NCBI RefSeq assembly: GCF_903652925.1
Contig: NZ_CAHLAR010000001.1
Span: 992,001-1,056,000 of the forward strand
Direction of reading: 5' to 3'
DNA length: 64,000 nt
Origin: Achromobacter anxifer
GTDB lineage: Bacteria > Pseudomonadota > Gammaproteobacteria > Burkholderiales > Burkholderiaceae_B
Positions 26,624-35,604 of this stretch are shown here, piece after piece (within the stretch, counting starts at the first letter, position 1; the number at the start of each line of letters is the position of its first letter). The notes beneath the pieces were generated by a model. That model had not been told where the DNA came from. It did no database searches and worked only from the letters and a program-made list of their open reading frames with translations. Made by a program: the position numbers and the translations under genes.

Positions 26624-28204
26624 CTACTTGTCCAGCACCCACAGGTTCGGCAGGCTCCAGATCTTTTCCGCGTTCTTCAGGCTGTTGTGCGAGGCGAATG
26701 CCCGCGAATACTGGCCCACCGAGATCGCGGGGAAGACTTCATAGGCGCGCTCCTGGAACAGGTCGAGCACGCGCTTGCGCTCGTCCGAGCTGGTGGCCGC
26801 GATCCACTGGGCGCGCAGTTCGTCCAGCTTCTTGTCGCAGGGCCAGCCCGGCAGGCTGTTGCCGCACACCGCGCCCAGGTAGGTGTTGCTGATGGGCGAG
26901 TCGACGTTGAACTCGGACGCGGCCGACAGGAAGATGTTCCAGCCGCCCTTGTCTATCGGTTCCTTGCGGGCGCGGCGGGCGGTCAGCGTGGCCCAGTCCA
27001 TGGACTGGATGTCGAGGTTGACGCCGATGTCCTGCAGCGCCTGGATGGCGACCAGGGTGGCGGAGTTCAGGTAGGCCAGGTCGGTGGGCAGCAGGATCGC
27101 GATCTTCTCGCCCTTGTATCCGGCTTCGGCCAGCAGCTTCTTGGCCAGGGCGGGATCGGGCTTGGCGTAGGGTGCCGCGCCGGCGTTGGTGTCGTTGGGG
27201 CCGCCGCAGATGAAGACCGTGGCGCAGTACTTCATGCGCAGGTCGTCGGGGTAGCCCATGGCGGCGGTGAACTTGTCCTGGTCCACCAGATGCGCGACGG
27301 CCTGGCGCGCCTTCTCGTTGTTGAACGGCGGCAGGGACTGGTTCAGGATGATGTAGCCCTGGGCGCGTTCCATCACGCCGATCTTGACGTTCTTGTTGCC
27401 GCGCAAGGCGTCGATGTAGTCCGCCGGCGCCTGTTCGATCATGTCGACTTCGCCGTTGGTCAGCGCGGCCGTGGCGCTGTTGGAATCGGGCAGCACGCGC
27501 CATTCCACGCGCGGGATGTGCGGGGTCTTGTTGCCGGCCAGGCCGTCGGCCTGGGCCTTGGGGCCGACATAGTTCGGGTTCTGTTCGAACACGATCTTGC
27601 TGCCGGGCACCCATTCGGCGCGCTTGAAGACGTAGGGGCCGGAGCCCACGACCTCGGTCAGCGGGCGGTCGGCCGGCTGCGAGGCCAGGCGCTGGGGCAG
27701 GATGAACGCCGGATAGCTGGACACCTTCGCCAGGCCTTCGAGCACCAGGTCGAACGGCTGGTCCAGCGTCAGCTTGAAGGTCTTGTCGTCGACCGCTTCC
27801 CACTTGCCGCCGGCGCGGGTGATGGCCTGGCCGATGTTGTCGCGCGCGGACCAGCGCTGCAGCGACGCGATCACGTCGGCGGTGGTCAGCGGCTGGCCGT
27901 CGCTGAACTTCAGGCCGGGCAGCAGCGTGAAGGTCCAGTTCTTCTTATCGTCGCTGGCCTGGTACTTTTCGACCATCTGCGGCTGCGGCTTGCTGTGCGA
28001 GTCCATCGCGAACAGCGTGTCGTACACCATGTAGCCGAAGTTCCGCGTGATGTAGGCGGTGGTGAAGGTCGGGTCCAGCACCTTCAGGTCGGCGTGCGGC
28101 ACGATGCGCAGGGTCTTGGCCTGCGCGTGCGCCGGGGCGGCGCCAAAGGTAAAGGCCAGGCCGAGCGTGGCCGTCGAGAACAGGCAAAGCAGGCGTTTTT
28201 TCAT
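26624..28204 (-). CDS. ABC transporter substrate-binding protein, family 5 (DppA-like)
   Basis: The 526-residue periplasmic receptor has a signal peptide of about 28 residues ending in AHAQA. The core starts TLRIVPHADLKVLDPTFTT and contains LLPGLKFSDGQPLTTADV, typical of peptide/nickel/opine-binding proteins. It would determine substrate choice of the importer. A 7-bp hairpin lies between it and the upstream M81 gene, a common way to raise the level of the receptor relative to neighbouring products. Confidence 0.92.
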   Translation of the reverse strand: MKKRLLCLFSTATLGLAFTFGAAPAHAQAKTLRIVPHADLKVLDPTFTTAYITRNFGYMVYDTLFAMDSHSKPQPQMVEKYQASDDKKNWTFTLLPGLKFSDGQPLTTADVIASLQRWSARDNIGQAITRAGGKWEAVDDKTFKLTLDQPFDLVLEGLAKVSSYPAFILPQRLASQPADRPLTEVVGSGPYVFKRAEWVPGSKIVFEQNPNYVGPKAQADGLAGNKTPHIPRVEWRVLPDSNSATAALTNGEVDMIEQAPADYIDALRGNKNVKIGVMERAQGYIILNQSLPPFNNEKARQAVAHLVDQDKFTAAMGYPDDLRMKYCATVFICGGPNDTNAGAAPYAKPDPALAKKLLAEAGYKGEKIAILLPTDLAYLNSATLVAIQALQDIGVNLDIQSMDWATLTARRARKEPIDKGGWNIFLSAASEFNVDSPISNTYLGAVCGNSLPGWPCDKKLDELRAQWIAATSSDERKRVLDLFQERAYEVFPAISVGQYSRAFASHNSLKNAEKIWSLPNLWVLDK

Positions 28205-28235
28205 CGCGCTAGGCTCCCATCGTGTTTATGGAGTT

Positions 28236-28255
28236 GCCGGCGTCAGCGCGCCGGC
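28236..28255. other. Intercistronic hairpin between M81 and receptor genes
   Basis: GCCGGCG-tcagcg-CGCCGGC gives a 7-bp GC stem with a 6-base loop in the 57-bp gap inside the leftward operon. No T-tract follows. It may act as an attenuator or as an mRNA stabiliser for the downstream receptor message. Confidence 0.4.
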
Positions 28256-28261
28256 TGGTTG

Positions 28262-29701
28262 TCAGAGCGGCCACTTGGGCAGCCGGATATTGCGGTACGT
28301 GAGCGTCTTCCAGTCGGGCGTGGCGACGCCCTTGCCGCCGACATAGATGATGTGGCGGGCGACCTTCGAGAACGAGGCATGGAAATGCTGGGCCGACTTG
28401 ACCACCACGATGCGCTTGGAGGCAAGGTCGCAGCCCAGCTGCGTGAACAGGTCCATGTTGATGGCCTGGTTGCGCAGCGAGGTCAGCACGATCTCGATGC
28501 CGTCGGCCTCGACCAGCGCGCAGTCGCCCATGGCCGCCGGCGCGCCGGACAGGCCCGTCATGATCATTTCGGCGTGGATGGCCTTGACCGTGCAGCGCAG
28601 GTCCAGCGGATCGCCGGACAGCGGGCCGACCTTGCCGCCGATGCGCAGGTCCAGCACGGCGCCGGGGCCGGCATCGAAGGCGATGCGCGCCGCCACCGGA
28701 TCCCACATGGGGCCCAGCGCCGCGTTGGTCACGCCGCGTTCCAGCATGCGGCGCAGCACGAAGGTGGCGTCGCCGGGCGCGCCGCTGCCGGGATTGTCCG
28801 GCCGGTCGGCCAGCACCACAGGACCGTCGCCGAAGGCCAGGGCTTCGTCCAGCGCCTGGTCCACGCTGCGGTACGGCACCATCAGCTGTTCGCGCATGGC
28901 GATGAGTTCATCGGCCAGCTGGCGCGCCAGCGTCCGGGCGCGGGCCGCGTCGCCGTCGGCGTAGACCAGTACCTTGGTGCCCATTTCCGGCACGTCGCCG
29001 GTGGCGAAGCCTTGCGCCGCCGAGATCGACAGGATGCCGTCGCGGCCTTCCAGCGCCTTGATGCGGCTGACGAAGCCCTGCGCCGGTTCGCGGGTGGTGT
29101 GCATCGGCACGATCATTTCGCAATCGACCAGCGCGGCCACGGGCCGCGTGCGGCCGGCCTGCGCGTCCAGGCACAAGGCCAGCAGGTCTTCCGCGCGTTC
29201 GCGGATGTCGGTGTGCGGATATTCCTTGAACAGCACCAGCACCGTGGCCTGTTCCACCATCAGCGGACTCAGGTGGGCGTGCGGGTCCAGCTCCGCGCCC
29301 ACCACCACGTCGGGGCCGACGATCTCGCGCACTCGGCGCAGGATGTCGCCCTCGCAATCGTCATAGCCGTCGGCCACCATGGCGCCGTGCAGGCCCAGCA
29401 GCACCATGTCCACCGGCATGGCCGCCCGCAGGTCCGCCAGGATCTGGTCGCGCAGCGTCTCGTAGGCGCTGCGGATGGTCGTGCCGCCGGGCTGGGCGGA
29501 GGTGACCAGGCCTTCGGCCAGGGTCCAGCCGGCTTCGCGGCCGCGCTGGCGTGCCACATACAGCGGCGCGCCGGCGAAGGTCACCGTGTCCGGATGCGTG
29601 CCCGCCGGGTAGTAGTCGCGGTCCTGGAAGGCGGCGAGGCTGGTGGGCATGGGGGCGAAGGTATTGGTTTCCGTGCCCAGGCCGGCGCTGAAGATCTTCA
29701 T
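28262..29701 (-). CDS. M81-family metallopeptidase (MlrC-like), copy A
   Basis: The 479-residue protein belongs to the MlrC (microcystinase C) family of metal-dependent peptidases. Family landmarks are GTETNTFAPMPTS, LLGLHGAMVADGYDDCEGD, GAELDPHAHLSPLMV (Asp/His candidates for metal binding) and CEMIVPMHTTREP. The start at 29701 begins directly with MKIFSAG; the frame runs further upstream without recognisable sequence. It heads the ABC-importer/amidase operon, so it probably hydrolyses the imported peptide-like substrate. It has a divergent paralogue 449 bases away, with an identical central DNA segment. Confidence 0.88.
   Translation of the reverse strand: MKIFSAGLGTETNTFAPMPTSLAAFQDRDYYPAGTHPDTVTFAGAPLYVARQRGREAGWTLAEGLVTSAQPGGTTIRSAYETLRDQILADLRAAMPVDMVLLGLHGAMVADGYDDCEGDILRRVREIVGPDVVVGAELDPHAHLSPLMVEQATVLVLFKEYPHTDIRERAEDLLALCLDAQAGRTRPVAALVDCEMIVPMHTTREPAQGFVSRIKALEGRDGILSISAAQGFATGDVPEMGTKVLVYADGDAARARTLARQLADELIAMREQLMVPYRSVDQALDEALAFGDGPVVLADRPDNPGSGAPGDATFVLRRMLERGVTNAALGPMWDPVAARIAFDAGPGAVLDLRIGGKVGPLSGDPLDLRCTVKAIHAEMIMTGLSGAPAAMGDCALVEADGIEIVLTSLRNQAINMDLFTQLGCDLASKRIVVVKSAQHFHASFSKVARHIIYVGGKGVATPDWKTLTYRNIRLPKWPL
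28971..29140 (-). repeat. 170-bp identical inverted segment, copy A
   Basis: This stretch inside the M81 copy A gene is base-for-base identical, including synonymous positions, to 30712-30881 in copy B on the opposite strand. Flanking parts of the two genes are similar but with many silent and coding changes. Confidence 0.9.
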
Positions 29702-30150
29702 GCGCGGGCTCCCGGACAGGCTGCTGCATGCGCCGCGGCGCGCGCGGCGGTCCAGTACGACGACATAGTTTTCCCCTTGTATGGATCGGATGTCCGTCAC
29801 TGCCGCCACACGAAAAGGGGGCACTGCGCTCCGTACCGCGGATGATCGGCGGCACACCAGCGCGGCACAAATAGCTAACGTGTTCCCATGGATAACCCAA
29901 GGTTATGGTGTGCGCTTTTTCGGGGAAAATCGCGGTGAAAAGCGCGCAGATCGGCAGCTTTTAAGGGAAAACGATAGGCCGGCCGGAAGCCCTCGCGCGC
30001 GCATATGAAAGGTTATGGACAGTTCATGATTTGGAATTGGCAGGCCGGGCGGGCGGCGCTCAGAATCTGGAGCTGTTGCGGGCCGGCGGACATGCCGCCG
30101 GGCCCGCTATCTTCAAACCGCTAGCGGCGCGCCGCGCCCTGGAGTCGCCC
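29702..30150. other. Gene-free 449-bp divergent promoter region between M81 paralogues
   Basis: No convincing gene is present. The middle (about 29860-30030) is clearly richer in A and T than the surroundings and holds a 15-bp dyad at 29892-29906 plus a second GGTTATGG half-site at 30011-30018. Both M81 genes must be transcribed outward from here. The right part (30040-30150) is GC-rich and shows no feature I can name. Confidence 0.6.
29892..29906. promoter_or_regulatory. LysR-type dyad between M81 genes
   Basis: ATAACC-caa-GGTTAT has 6-bp perfect arms and the T-N11-A form of LysR operators. The half-site GGTTATGG recurs 110 bases to the right (30011-30018). No LysR gene adjoins, so the regulator would be encoded elsewhere. 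Confidence 0.45.
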
Positions 30151-31593
30151 ATGCGCATATTCACCGGCGCCCTCGCCACCGAAACCAACACGTTCTCGCC
30201 TTTGCCTACCGGCCTGGCCGCCTTCAAGTCGCGCGAATACCTGCCCGGCGGCACCCATCCCGACCACATGACGTTCTATGCGGGGCCGCTGTGGGCTGCG
30301 CGCCAGGGCGCAGGCGAGGGCGGCTGGACGCTGGTCGAAGGGCTGGTCGCTTCGGCCCAGCCCGGCGGCACCACCACGCGCGCGGCCTATGAGACCTTGC
30401 GCGACGAGCTGCTGGCCGACCTGCGCGCGGCGCTGCCGGTGGACATGGTGCTGCTGGGCCTGCACGGCGCCATGGTGGCCGACGGCTACGACGATTGCGA
30501 GGGCGACATCCTGCGCCGAGTGCGCGAGATCGTCGGACCCGGCGTGGTGGTGGGCGCGGAACTGGATCCGCACGCGCATCTGACGCCGCTGATGGTGGAA
30601 CAGGCCACGGTGCTGGTCCTGTTCAAGGAATATCCGCACACCGATGTGCTGGAGCGCGCCGAGGACCTGCTGGCCTTGTGCCTGGACGCGCAGGCCGGCC
30701 GCACGCGGCCGGTGGCCGCGCTGGTCGATTGCGAAATGATCGTGCCGATGCACACCACCCGCGAACCGGCGCAGGGCTTCGTCAGCCGCATCAAGGCGCT
30801 GGAAGGCCGCGACGGCATCCTGTCGATCTCGGCGGCGCAAGGCTTCGCCACCGGCGACGTGCCGGAAATGGGCACCAAGGTGCTGGTCTACGGCGACGGC
30901 GACGCGGCCCGCGCCCAGATGCTGGCGCGCCAGCTGGCCGACGAACTCATCGCCATGCGCGAACAGCTGATGGTGCCGTACCGCAGCGTGGACCAGGCGC
31001 TGGACGAAGCCCTGGCCTTCGGTGACGGCCCCATCGTGCTGGCCGACCGCTCGGACAATCCCGGCAGCGGCGCCGCCGGCGATTCCACCTATCTGCTGGC
31101 CAGGATGCGCGAACGCGGCATACGCAATGCGGCCATCGGTCCCCTGTGGGATCCGGTGGCGGCGCGCATCGCCTTCGACGCCGGTCCCGGCGCCACGCTG
31201 GACCTGCGCATCGGCGGCAAGGTGGGACCGCTGTCCGGCAACCCCGTGGACGCGCGCTGCGTCGTGGTGGCCACGCATGCCGACATGACTATGACGGGCA
31301 ACTCCAATACCCGCATCGCCCTGGGCGACTGCTCGCTGGTGGACGTGGACGGCATCCTGGTCGCGCTGGTGTCGCTGCGCACCCAGGCTTATCACACCGA
31401 CCTGTTCACCCAGCTGGGCTGCGACCTGACGGCCCAACGCCTGATCGTGGTGAAGTCCGCGCATCATTTCCATGCCAAGTACGCGCCCTTGGCCAAGGCC
31501 GTGCTGTACGTGGCGGCGCCCGGTTCGGCCAGCCCGGACTGGCGCAGCCTGCCCTACCGCAAGGCTAGGCTGCCGAAGTGGCCTATCGCCTGA
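30151..31593 (+). CDS. M81-family metallopeptidase (MlrC-like), copy B
   Basis: This 480-residue paralogue of the divergent M81 gene starts MRIFTGALATETNTFSPLPTG at 30151; earlier in-frame codons look non-coding. The same family motifs are kept (LLGLHGAMVADGYDDCEGD, DPHAHLTPLM, EMIVPMHTTREP). The central half is almost identical to copy A in protein and DNA, while the first 95 and last 130 residues differ clearly. It stands outside the ABC operon but shares its promoter region, so it may act on a related substrate. Confidence 0.88.
   Translation: MRIFTGALATETNTFSPLPTGLAAFKSREYLPGGTHPDHMTFYAGPLWAARQGAGEGGWTLVEGLVASAQPGGTTTRAAYETLRDELLADLRAALPVDMVLLGLHGAMVADGYDDCEGDILRRVREIVGPGVVVGAELDPHAHLTPLMVEQATVLVLFKEYPHTDVLERAEDLLALCLDAQAGRTRPVAALVDCEMIVPMHTTREPAQGFVSRIKALEGRDGILSISAAQGFATGDVPEMGTKVLVYGDGDAARAQMLARQLADELIAMREQLMVPYRSVDQALDEALAFGDGPIVLADRSDNPGSGAAGDSTYLLARMRERGIRNAAIGPLWDPVAARIAFDAGPGATLDLRIGGKVGPLSGNPVDARCVVVATHADMTMTGNSNTRIALGDCSLVDVDGILVALVSLRTQAYHTDLFTQLGCDLTAQRLIVVKSAHHFHAKYAPLAKAVLYVAAPGSASPDWRSLPYRKARLPKWPIA
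30712..30881 (+). repeat. 170-bp identical inverted segment, copy B
   Basis: Identical to the reverse complement of 28971-29140. The sharp loss of silent-site identity on either side points to gene conversion rather than to uniform selection. Confidence 0.9.
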
Positions 31594-31608
31594 TCGTGTC
31601 GCGCGGGA

Positions 31609-32028
31609 TCAGTAGCGGACCGCGGGCATCGAGGCCAGCGCGATCATGAGGACGGCTATCGCCAGCCACGCGGGCCAGCTGATGAGGCTGGCAGCGAAGA
31701 AGCTGATCGATTGCGCCTTGCCGCGGAACCTGCCGACGGCATAGGCGCAGGCCGCGGCGCAGAGCGTCAGCCAAGCCAGGGGCGCCGCCAGGGAGGCGGC
31801 GTCCGTGGCTTCCTTGGAGTCAACGAAGAGCTGCTGCAGCCCCGGATCCACCAGCGACGCCCAGACCAGCACAAAGCCGGCGCTGAACAGCAGGCCCAGC
31901 GAGCCCCAGGCCAGGGCAAGCTTGAGCTTGCGCTGGCGCAGCGCGACGGCCAGGCCGATGACGAGGGCCGTGGCGCAGCCGAGGATGAGCAGGAGAATGA
32001 ACTGACGCGGATGCATTGTTGCGGCCAT
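31609..32028 (-). CDS. Small unknown inner-membrane protein
   Basis: About 139 residues with four hydrophobic helices: near the start (FILLLILGCATALVIGLAVAL), ALAWGSLGLLFSAGFVLVWASL, the Ala-rich LAAPLAWLTLCAAACAYAVG and the C-terminal WPAWLAIAVLMIALASM. I do not recognise a family. In-frame starts exist at 32049 (TTG), 32028 and 32016 (ATG), none with a good ribosome-binding site. It directly follows the TonB-dependent receptor gene (26-47 bases), so it may be an accessory of iron uptake. Confidence 0.6.
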   Translation of the reverse strand: MAATMHPRQFILLLILGCATALVIGLAVALRQRKLKLALAWGSLGLLFSAGFVLVWASLVDPGLQQLFVDSKEATDAASLAAPLAWLTLCAAACAYAVGRFRGKAQSISFFAASLISWPAWLAIAVLMIALASMPAVRY

Positions 32029-32074
32029 TGCGGGGGAAGCCGCCGGCAAGCATAAAGAAAAATGAGCTGGCGCG

Positions 32075-34498
32075 TCACCACCGGTGCTGGTAGGTCAGCG
32101 TCAGCACGGCTCCCGCGGCCGGGAGCCGGCTGGTGTTGGTATTGCTGCGCAACAGCTGGCTGTACAGTGGGTAGTAGTCGCGGTTGAACAGGTTCTCGAC
32201 GCCGAGGATGAAGGTGTTGCGCGGGTCGGGCTGATAGCGGCCCATGAGATCCACGGTGAAGTAGCTGTTCACGTCCCTGCGGCCGAAGCTCTCCTTGCCG
32301 TCCAGGCGATAGTCCTTGGCGCCGAAGTAATTGGCCTGCACGCGGCCGCTCCAGCGCTCGTTCGGCCGGTATTGCAGATAGGCCGTCAGCTTGAGCGGCG
32401 GAACCCGGTAGCCGGTCATGCCTTGCCAGCTGCCGCCATCCGGTTGCTCGCGGCCCTTCATCCAGGTGAAGGTGCCGCCGGCGCCCCATTTCTCGTCGTC
32501 GGTGCTGGTGTCGATGGTGCCTTCGACGCCGTAGATGCGCTCTTCCGTGCGCGTGAGGATCAGGCCATTGTTGAAGCTCTGCACGTCGCCGAGTTTCGAC
32601 GTGGTGTAGAACACGGCCAGGGACGCTGAGGTGTTGCCCGCGCCGCCGCGCCAGCCCAGCTCGTAGTTGTTGGTCTTGACCGGCTGCAGGTCCGACGAGC
32701 CGATGTCGAAGCCCGGGCGCGCATTGCGCATCTGGACCCCGATGTCGGGCAGCTGGAAGCCCTGGCTGAAGTTTGCGTAGAGCTCCTGGCCGCGCACGGG
32801 CGCGTAGGCGACGCCGACGTTCCACAGCAGCGCGTCATAGTTGACGGAGCCTCCCTGGACCGTGGCGGGCGAGGGCACGCGCAGCTGCGACAGGGGCACG
32901 AAATCGCCGAACCGCGCGGAGGCGTATTCGTAGCGCGCGCCTCCCTGCACCGACCATTGCTCGTTGAAGCGGTGTTCAAGCTGCGCGAAGAGACCGGTGC
33001 TGCGGGTCGTCAATTCGGGCATGTAGGTGAGGCTGCCGATCCTGTTGAATACCCGTCCGCCGCTGCGGTCGTAGGCCACCGGATCGAAGATGTCGATCGG
33101 CATGTCGCTGCGTTCCTGATTGAAGTCCGCGCCCCACAGCACCTTGGATTGCTCGCCCAGCGGCGTGTCCACGGTGAGTCGGCTGCCGAACACCTTGGTG
33201 TTCTGCGTCACCTGGTCGACGTTGTTGCCGCGCGTGACGACGGCGCGGGCGTCGAAGGGCGTGAAGCGGGTGAAGTAGTCGCGGTAGTACATCTGCGCCG
33301 TGACCTTGCTGCCCAGCAGGTTCAGGTGTTCGTATTCCAGGTTCAGCAGCGTGTTGCGGATCTGGTTCTGGTCGGCCAGTTGCAGCCCGCTCATGGGCAG
33401 CGCGCGCGCCGATCCCGGCGGCAGGCGGCCGACGGAAGGATCCGAGGTGTAGTCGGAGTCCTGGTCCGCGTTGTAGTAGCTGGCGGACAGTTGCAGGCGC
33501 TGCTTGTCGTCGATGCGCAATCCCAGCTTGCCGCCCAGGCTGTAGATGTTGGAGTCGAACAGATCGCCCTGGCTGGGCTCGGGCGCGATGCGCCTGCCCT
33601 GCGCGTCATACGAGGCGCCGTTGTGACGGGCGCCCAGGTCCAGCGAATAGTCCACCATGCCCTGGCTGCCCGCGAAGTGCTGCTGCAGCTGTCCGCCCAG
33701 GCCGTCGGCGCGCAGGCGGCTCAGGGGGCTGACCGCCGTCACCGTGGTCTCGGATACCGGTTCTCCGCCGGCTGGCCGGGTGGTGATGGAAACGATGCCG
33801 CCGGTTGCGCCGGCGCCGTAGATCGAGCTGCTGCCGCGCAGCACTTCGACCCGCTCGATTGTGGCAGGGTTGATGTTCGCCAGATTGCGTGAAGAGTCGC
33901 GGTTGGTGTTGAGCGGAATGCCGTCCACCAGCACCAGCACGCCGCGGCCGCGCAGGGTCTGGCCGTAATCCGTCATGGTGCGGCTGGAGTCGGCCATGCC
34001 GGGCACGGTCTTGGAGAGCACGGTGGCCAGGCTGTCTGAACCCGTGCGCAGTTCCTGCAAGGCATCGCGGTCCAGCACGATGGTCTGCTGCACCGGGCTG
34101 ACCAAATTGCTGGACGTGCGCGATGCGGAGACTTCGATGGGCGCCATGACCTGGGGCTGGCCCGCGCTTTCCGGCTCGATGATGGTCGCGGCGCCGTCCT
34201 GGCGCACGCGCAAGGGCCGGTCCTGCAACAGCGCGGACAGCGCCTGCTGCGGCGTCATGGTTCCAGAGACGGCCGGCGCCTGCATGCCCGCGACGGTCTG
34301 CGGCGCATAGAAGATCTGCAAGCCGTGGGTCTGGGCCAGCGTGCGCAAGGCCTGGTCCAGCGATTGCGCGGGCATGTTGATCGCTACCGGCGCGGCCTGC
34401 GCCAGGGCGCCCGCGGTTCCCGTCATCAGCGCCGCCGCCAGCGCCGTCGTTGCCAGGCCTCGCATCCGCGCGCGCCTTCCCCATGTTTTGCGATCCAC
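32075..34498 (-). CDS. TonB-dependent receptor with STN signalling domain (FecA-type)
   Basis: The 807-residue outer-membrane siderophore-type receptor has a signal peptide to about residue 34, then the STN domain (INMPAQSLDQALRTLAQTHGLQIFYAPQ...) that talks to an anti-sigma factor. The plug follows with IEVSASR and RGRGVLVLVDGIPLNTNRDS...RVEVLRGSSSIYGAGATGG, and a 22-strand barrel ends in aromatic HRW. The start is GTG with AGGAGCACAGGAA upstream; ATG at 34465 is possible. It lies downstream of fecI- and fecR-like genes, the standard surface-signalling arrangement. The ligand, probably a ferric siderophore, is not evident. Confidence 0.9.
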   Translation of the reverse strand: MDRKTWGRRARMRGLATTALAAALMTGTAGALAQAAPVAINMPAQSLDQALRTLAQTHGLQIFYAPQTVAGMQAPAVSGTMTPQQALSALLQDRPLRVRQDGAATIIEPESAGQPQVMAPIEVSASRTSSNLVSPVQQTIVLDRDALQELRTGSDSLATVLSKTVPGMADSSRTMTDYGQTLRGRGVLVLVDGIPLNTNRDSSRNLANINPATIERVEVLRGSSSIYGAGATGGIVSITTRPAGGEPVSETTVTAVSPLSRLRADGLGGQLQQHFAGSQGMVDYSLDLGARHNGASYDAQGRRIAPEPSQGDLFDSNIYSLGGKLGLRIDDKQRLQLSASYYNADQDSDYTSDPSVGRLPPGSARALPMSGLQLADQNQIRNTLLNLEYEHLNLLGSKVTAQMYYRDYFTRFTPFDARAVVTRGNNVDQVTQNTKVFGSRLTVDTPLGEQSKVLWGADFNQERSDMPIDIFDPVAYDRSGGRVFNRIGSLTYMPELTTRSTGLFAQLEHRFNEQWSVQGGARYEYASARFGDFVPLSQLRVPSPATVQGGSVNYDALLWNVGVAYAPVRGQELYANFSQGFQLPDIGVQMRNARPGFDIGSSDLQPVKTNNYELGWRGGAGNTSASLAVFYTTSKLGDVQSFNNGLILTRTEERIYGVEGTIDTSTDDEKWGAGGTFTWMKGREQPDGGSWQGMTGYRVPPLKLTAYLQYRPNERWSGRVQANYFGAKDYRLDGKESFGRRDVNSYFTVDLMGRYQPDPRNTFILGVENLFNRDYYPLYSQLLRSNTNTSRLPAAGAVLTLTYQHRW

Positions 34499-34521
34499 TT
34501 CCTGTGCTCCTGAAGCCTGTG

Positions 34522-34540
34522 GGCGGGCACCATGCCCGCC
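34522..34540. other. Hairpin between FecR-like and receptor genes
   Basis: GGCGGGCA-cca-TGCCCGCC is an 8-bp stem with a 3-base loop in the leader of the receptor gene, downstream of the fecR-like gene on the same strand. Without a T-tract it may be a partial terminator or leader structure. Confidence 0.35.
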
Positions 34541-34623
34541 TGGTTATCAGGAAGAAGACGCAATACGCAGAAAATACCTGAATGCCGTGGCGGCTTTTTT
34601 TGTAACAGCGATGGCTGCCCGCC

Positions 34624-35604
34624 TCAGCGGGCGACGATTTCGGTCTGGCCGCCGGGCAGGCGCCGCACCGCGACGGGCAGGATGTGCGGCAAGGCCGTCA
34701 GGAAGGCTTCCGTGTCCGCGGTCTGGAACACGCTGGTCAGGCGCAGCGCTTCCAATCCCTGGCGCGGCGCCAGGGTGATGGCCTGCTGCCGGTAGCGCGA
34801 CACCTCGCGCACGGCGCTGGCCAGGTCGGTGTCGGCGAATACGATCTGGCCCTGGCGCCAGGCGAGCGCGGCGGCGACAGGGTAGGCCTGGACCTCGCCG
34901 GCATGACCGCTGACATCGATGCGGACCGCGCTGCCGGCGCGGACGGGCACTGCGGTCTTGTCCGCGCTGCCGGCCACTTCAACCGAACCCGACTCCACCA
35001 CGACGCGCAATTGGTCCGCGTCGCGGCTCACGTCGAAGCGGGTGCCGGTCACCTTGGCGCTGCCCAGCCCTGCATCCACGATGAAGGGCCGCGCGGCATC
35101 CTTTTCCACCGCGAACAGGGCTTCGCCTTCTTGCAGCAGGACCAGGCGCCGGGCGCCGTCGAAGCGGACCTCGATCCGGCTGCGGCTGTTCAGTTCGGCG
35201 GTGGATCCGTCCGGAAGCGTGACGCTGCGCCGTTCTCCGGCTGCCGTGCGGTATTCCTGCATGGGATCGGCGTGCAGCCAGAGGCCCGCCGCAATCGTTG
35301 CCGCCGCCATGCACAAGCCCAGGCCCAGAGCCCACCGGCGCGCCGGACGTTGCGCTCGCCGCGGCTCCTGCGCCAGCGCGCGCAGCCGTTCCTCGGGAAC
35401 GGTGGCGGCCGCTTGCCAGATCGATTCCAGCATTCGGTACTCGGCGGCGTGGCGCGGATCCGCGGCAATCCAGGCATCGCGTTCGGCCTGCGCGGCCGCG
35501 TTCCATTCGCCGGAGTGCGCGCGCGCGAACCAGCGTGCCGCCACCTGGCGGACAGGATCGGCGCCGGTCTCGGGCGGTTGGAGTGGATTGTCAGTGCGGG
35601 GCAT
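34624..35604 (-). CDS. fecR: FecR-family transmembrane anti-sigma/sigma regulator
   Basis: The 326-residue protein has an N-terminal cytoplasmic DUF4880-type segment (VAARWFARAHSGEWNAAAQAERDAWIAADPRHAAEYRML), one membrane helix (WALGLGLCMAAATIAAGLWLH) and a periplasmic FecR domain (YRTAAGERRSVTLPDGSTAELNSRSRIEVRF). It relays occupancy of the STN-bearing receptor to the sigma factor. It overlaps the sigma-factor gene by 14 bases. Confidence 0.9.
   Translation of the reverse strand: MPRTDNPLQPPETGADPVRQVAARWFARAHSGEWNAAAQAERDAWIAADPRHAAEYRMLESIWQAAATVPEERLRALAQEPRRAQRPARRWALGLGLCMAAATIAAGLWLHADPMQEYRTAAGERRSVTLPDGSTAELNSRSRIEVRFDGARRLVLLQEGEALFAVEKDAARPFIVDAGLGSAKVTGTRFDVSRDADQLRVVVESGSVEVAGSADKTAVPVRAGSAVRIDVSGHAGEVQAYPVAAALAWRQGQIVFADTDLASAVREVSRYRQQAITLAPRQGLEALRLTSVFQTADTEAFLTALPHILPVAVRRLPGGQTEIVAR

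Noticed and set aside
26687-29845. 1052-codon plus-strand open frame across the receptor and M81 genes
   Set aside because: It spans two real minus-strand genes and their gap and has a low-complexity composition typical of antisense frames in GC-rich DNA.
34541-34623. FecI-dependent promoter ahead of the TonB receptor
   Set aside because: Expected from the system, but I could not recognise a convincing -35/-10 pair for an ECF factor.
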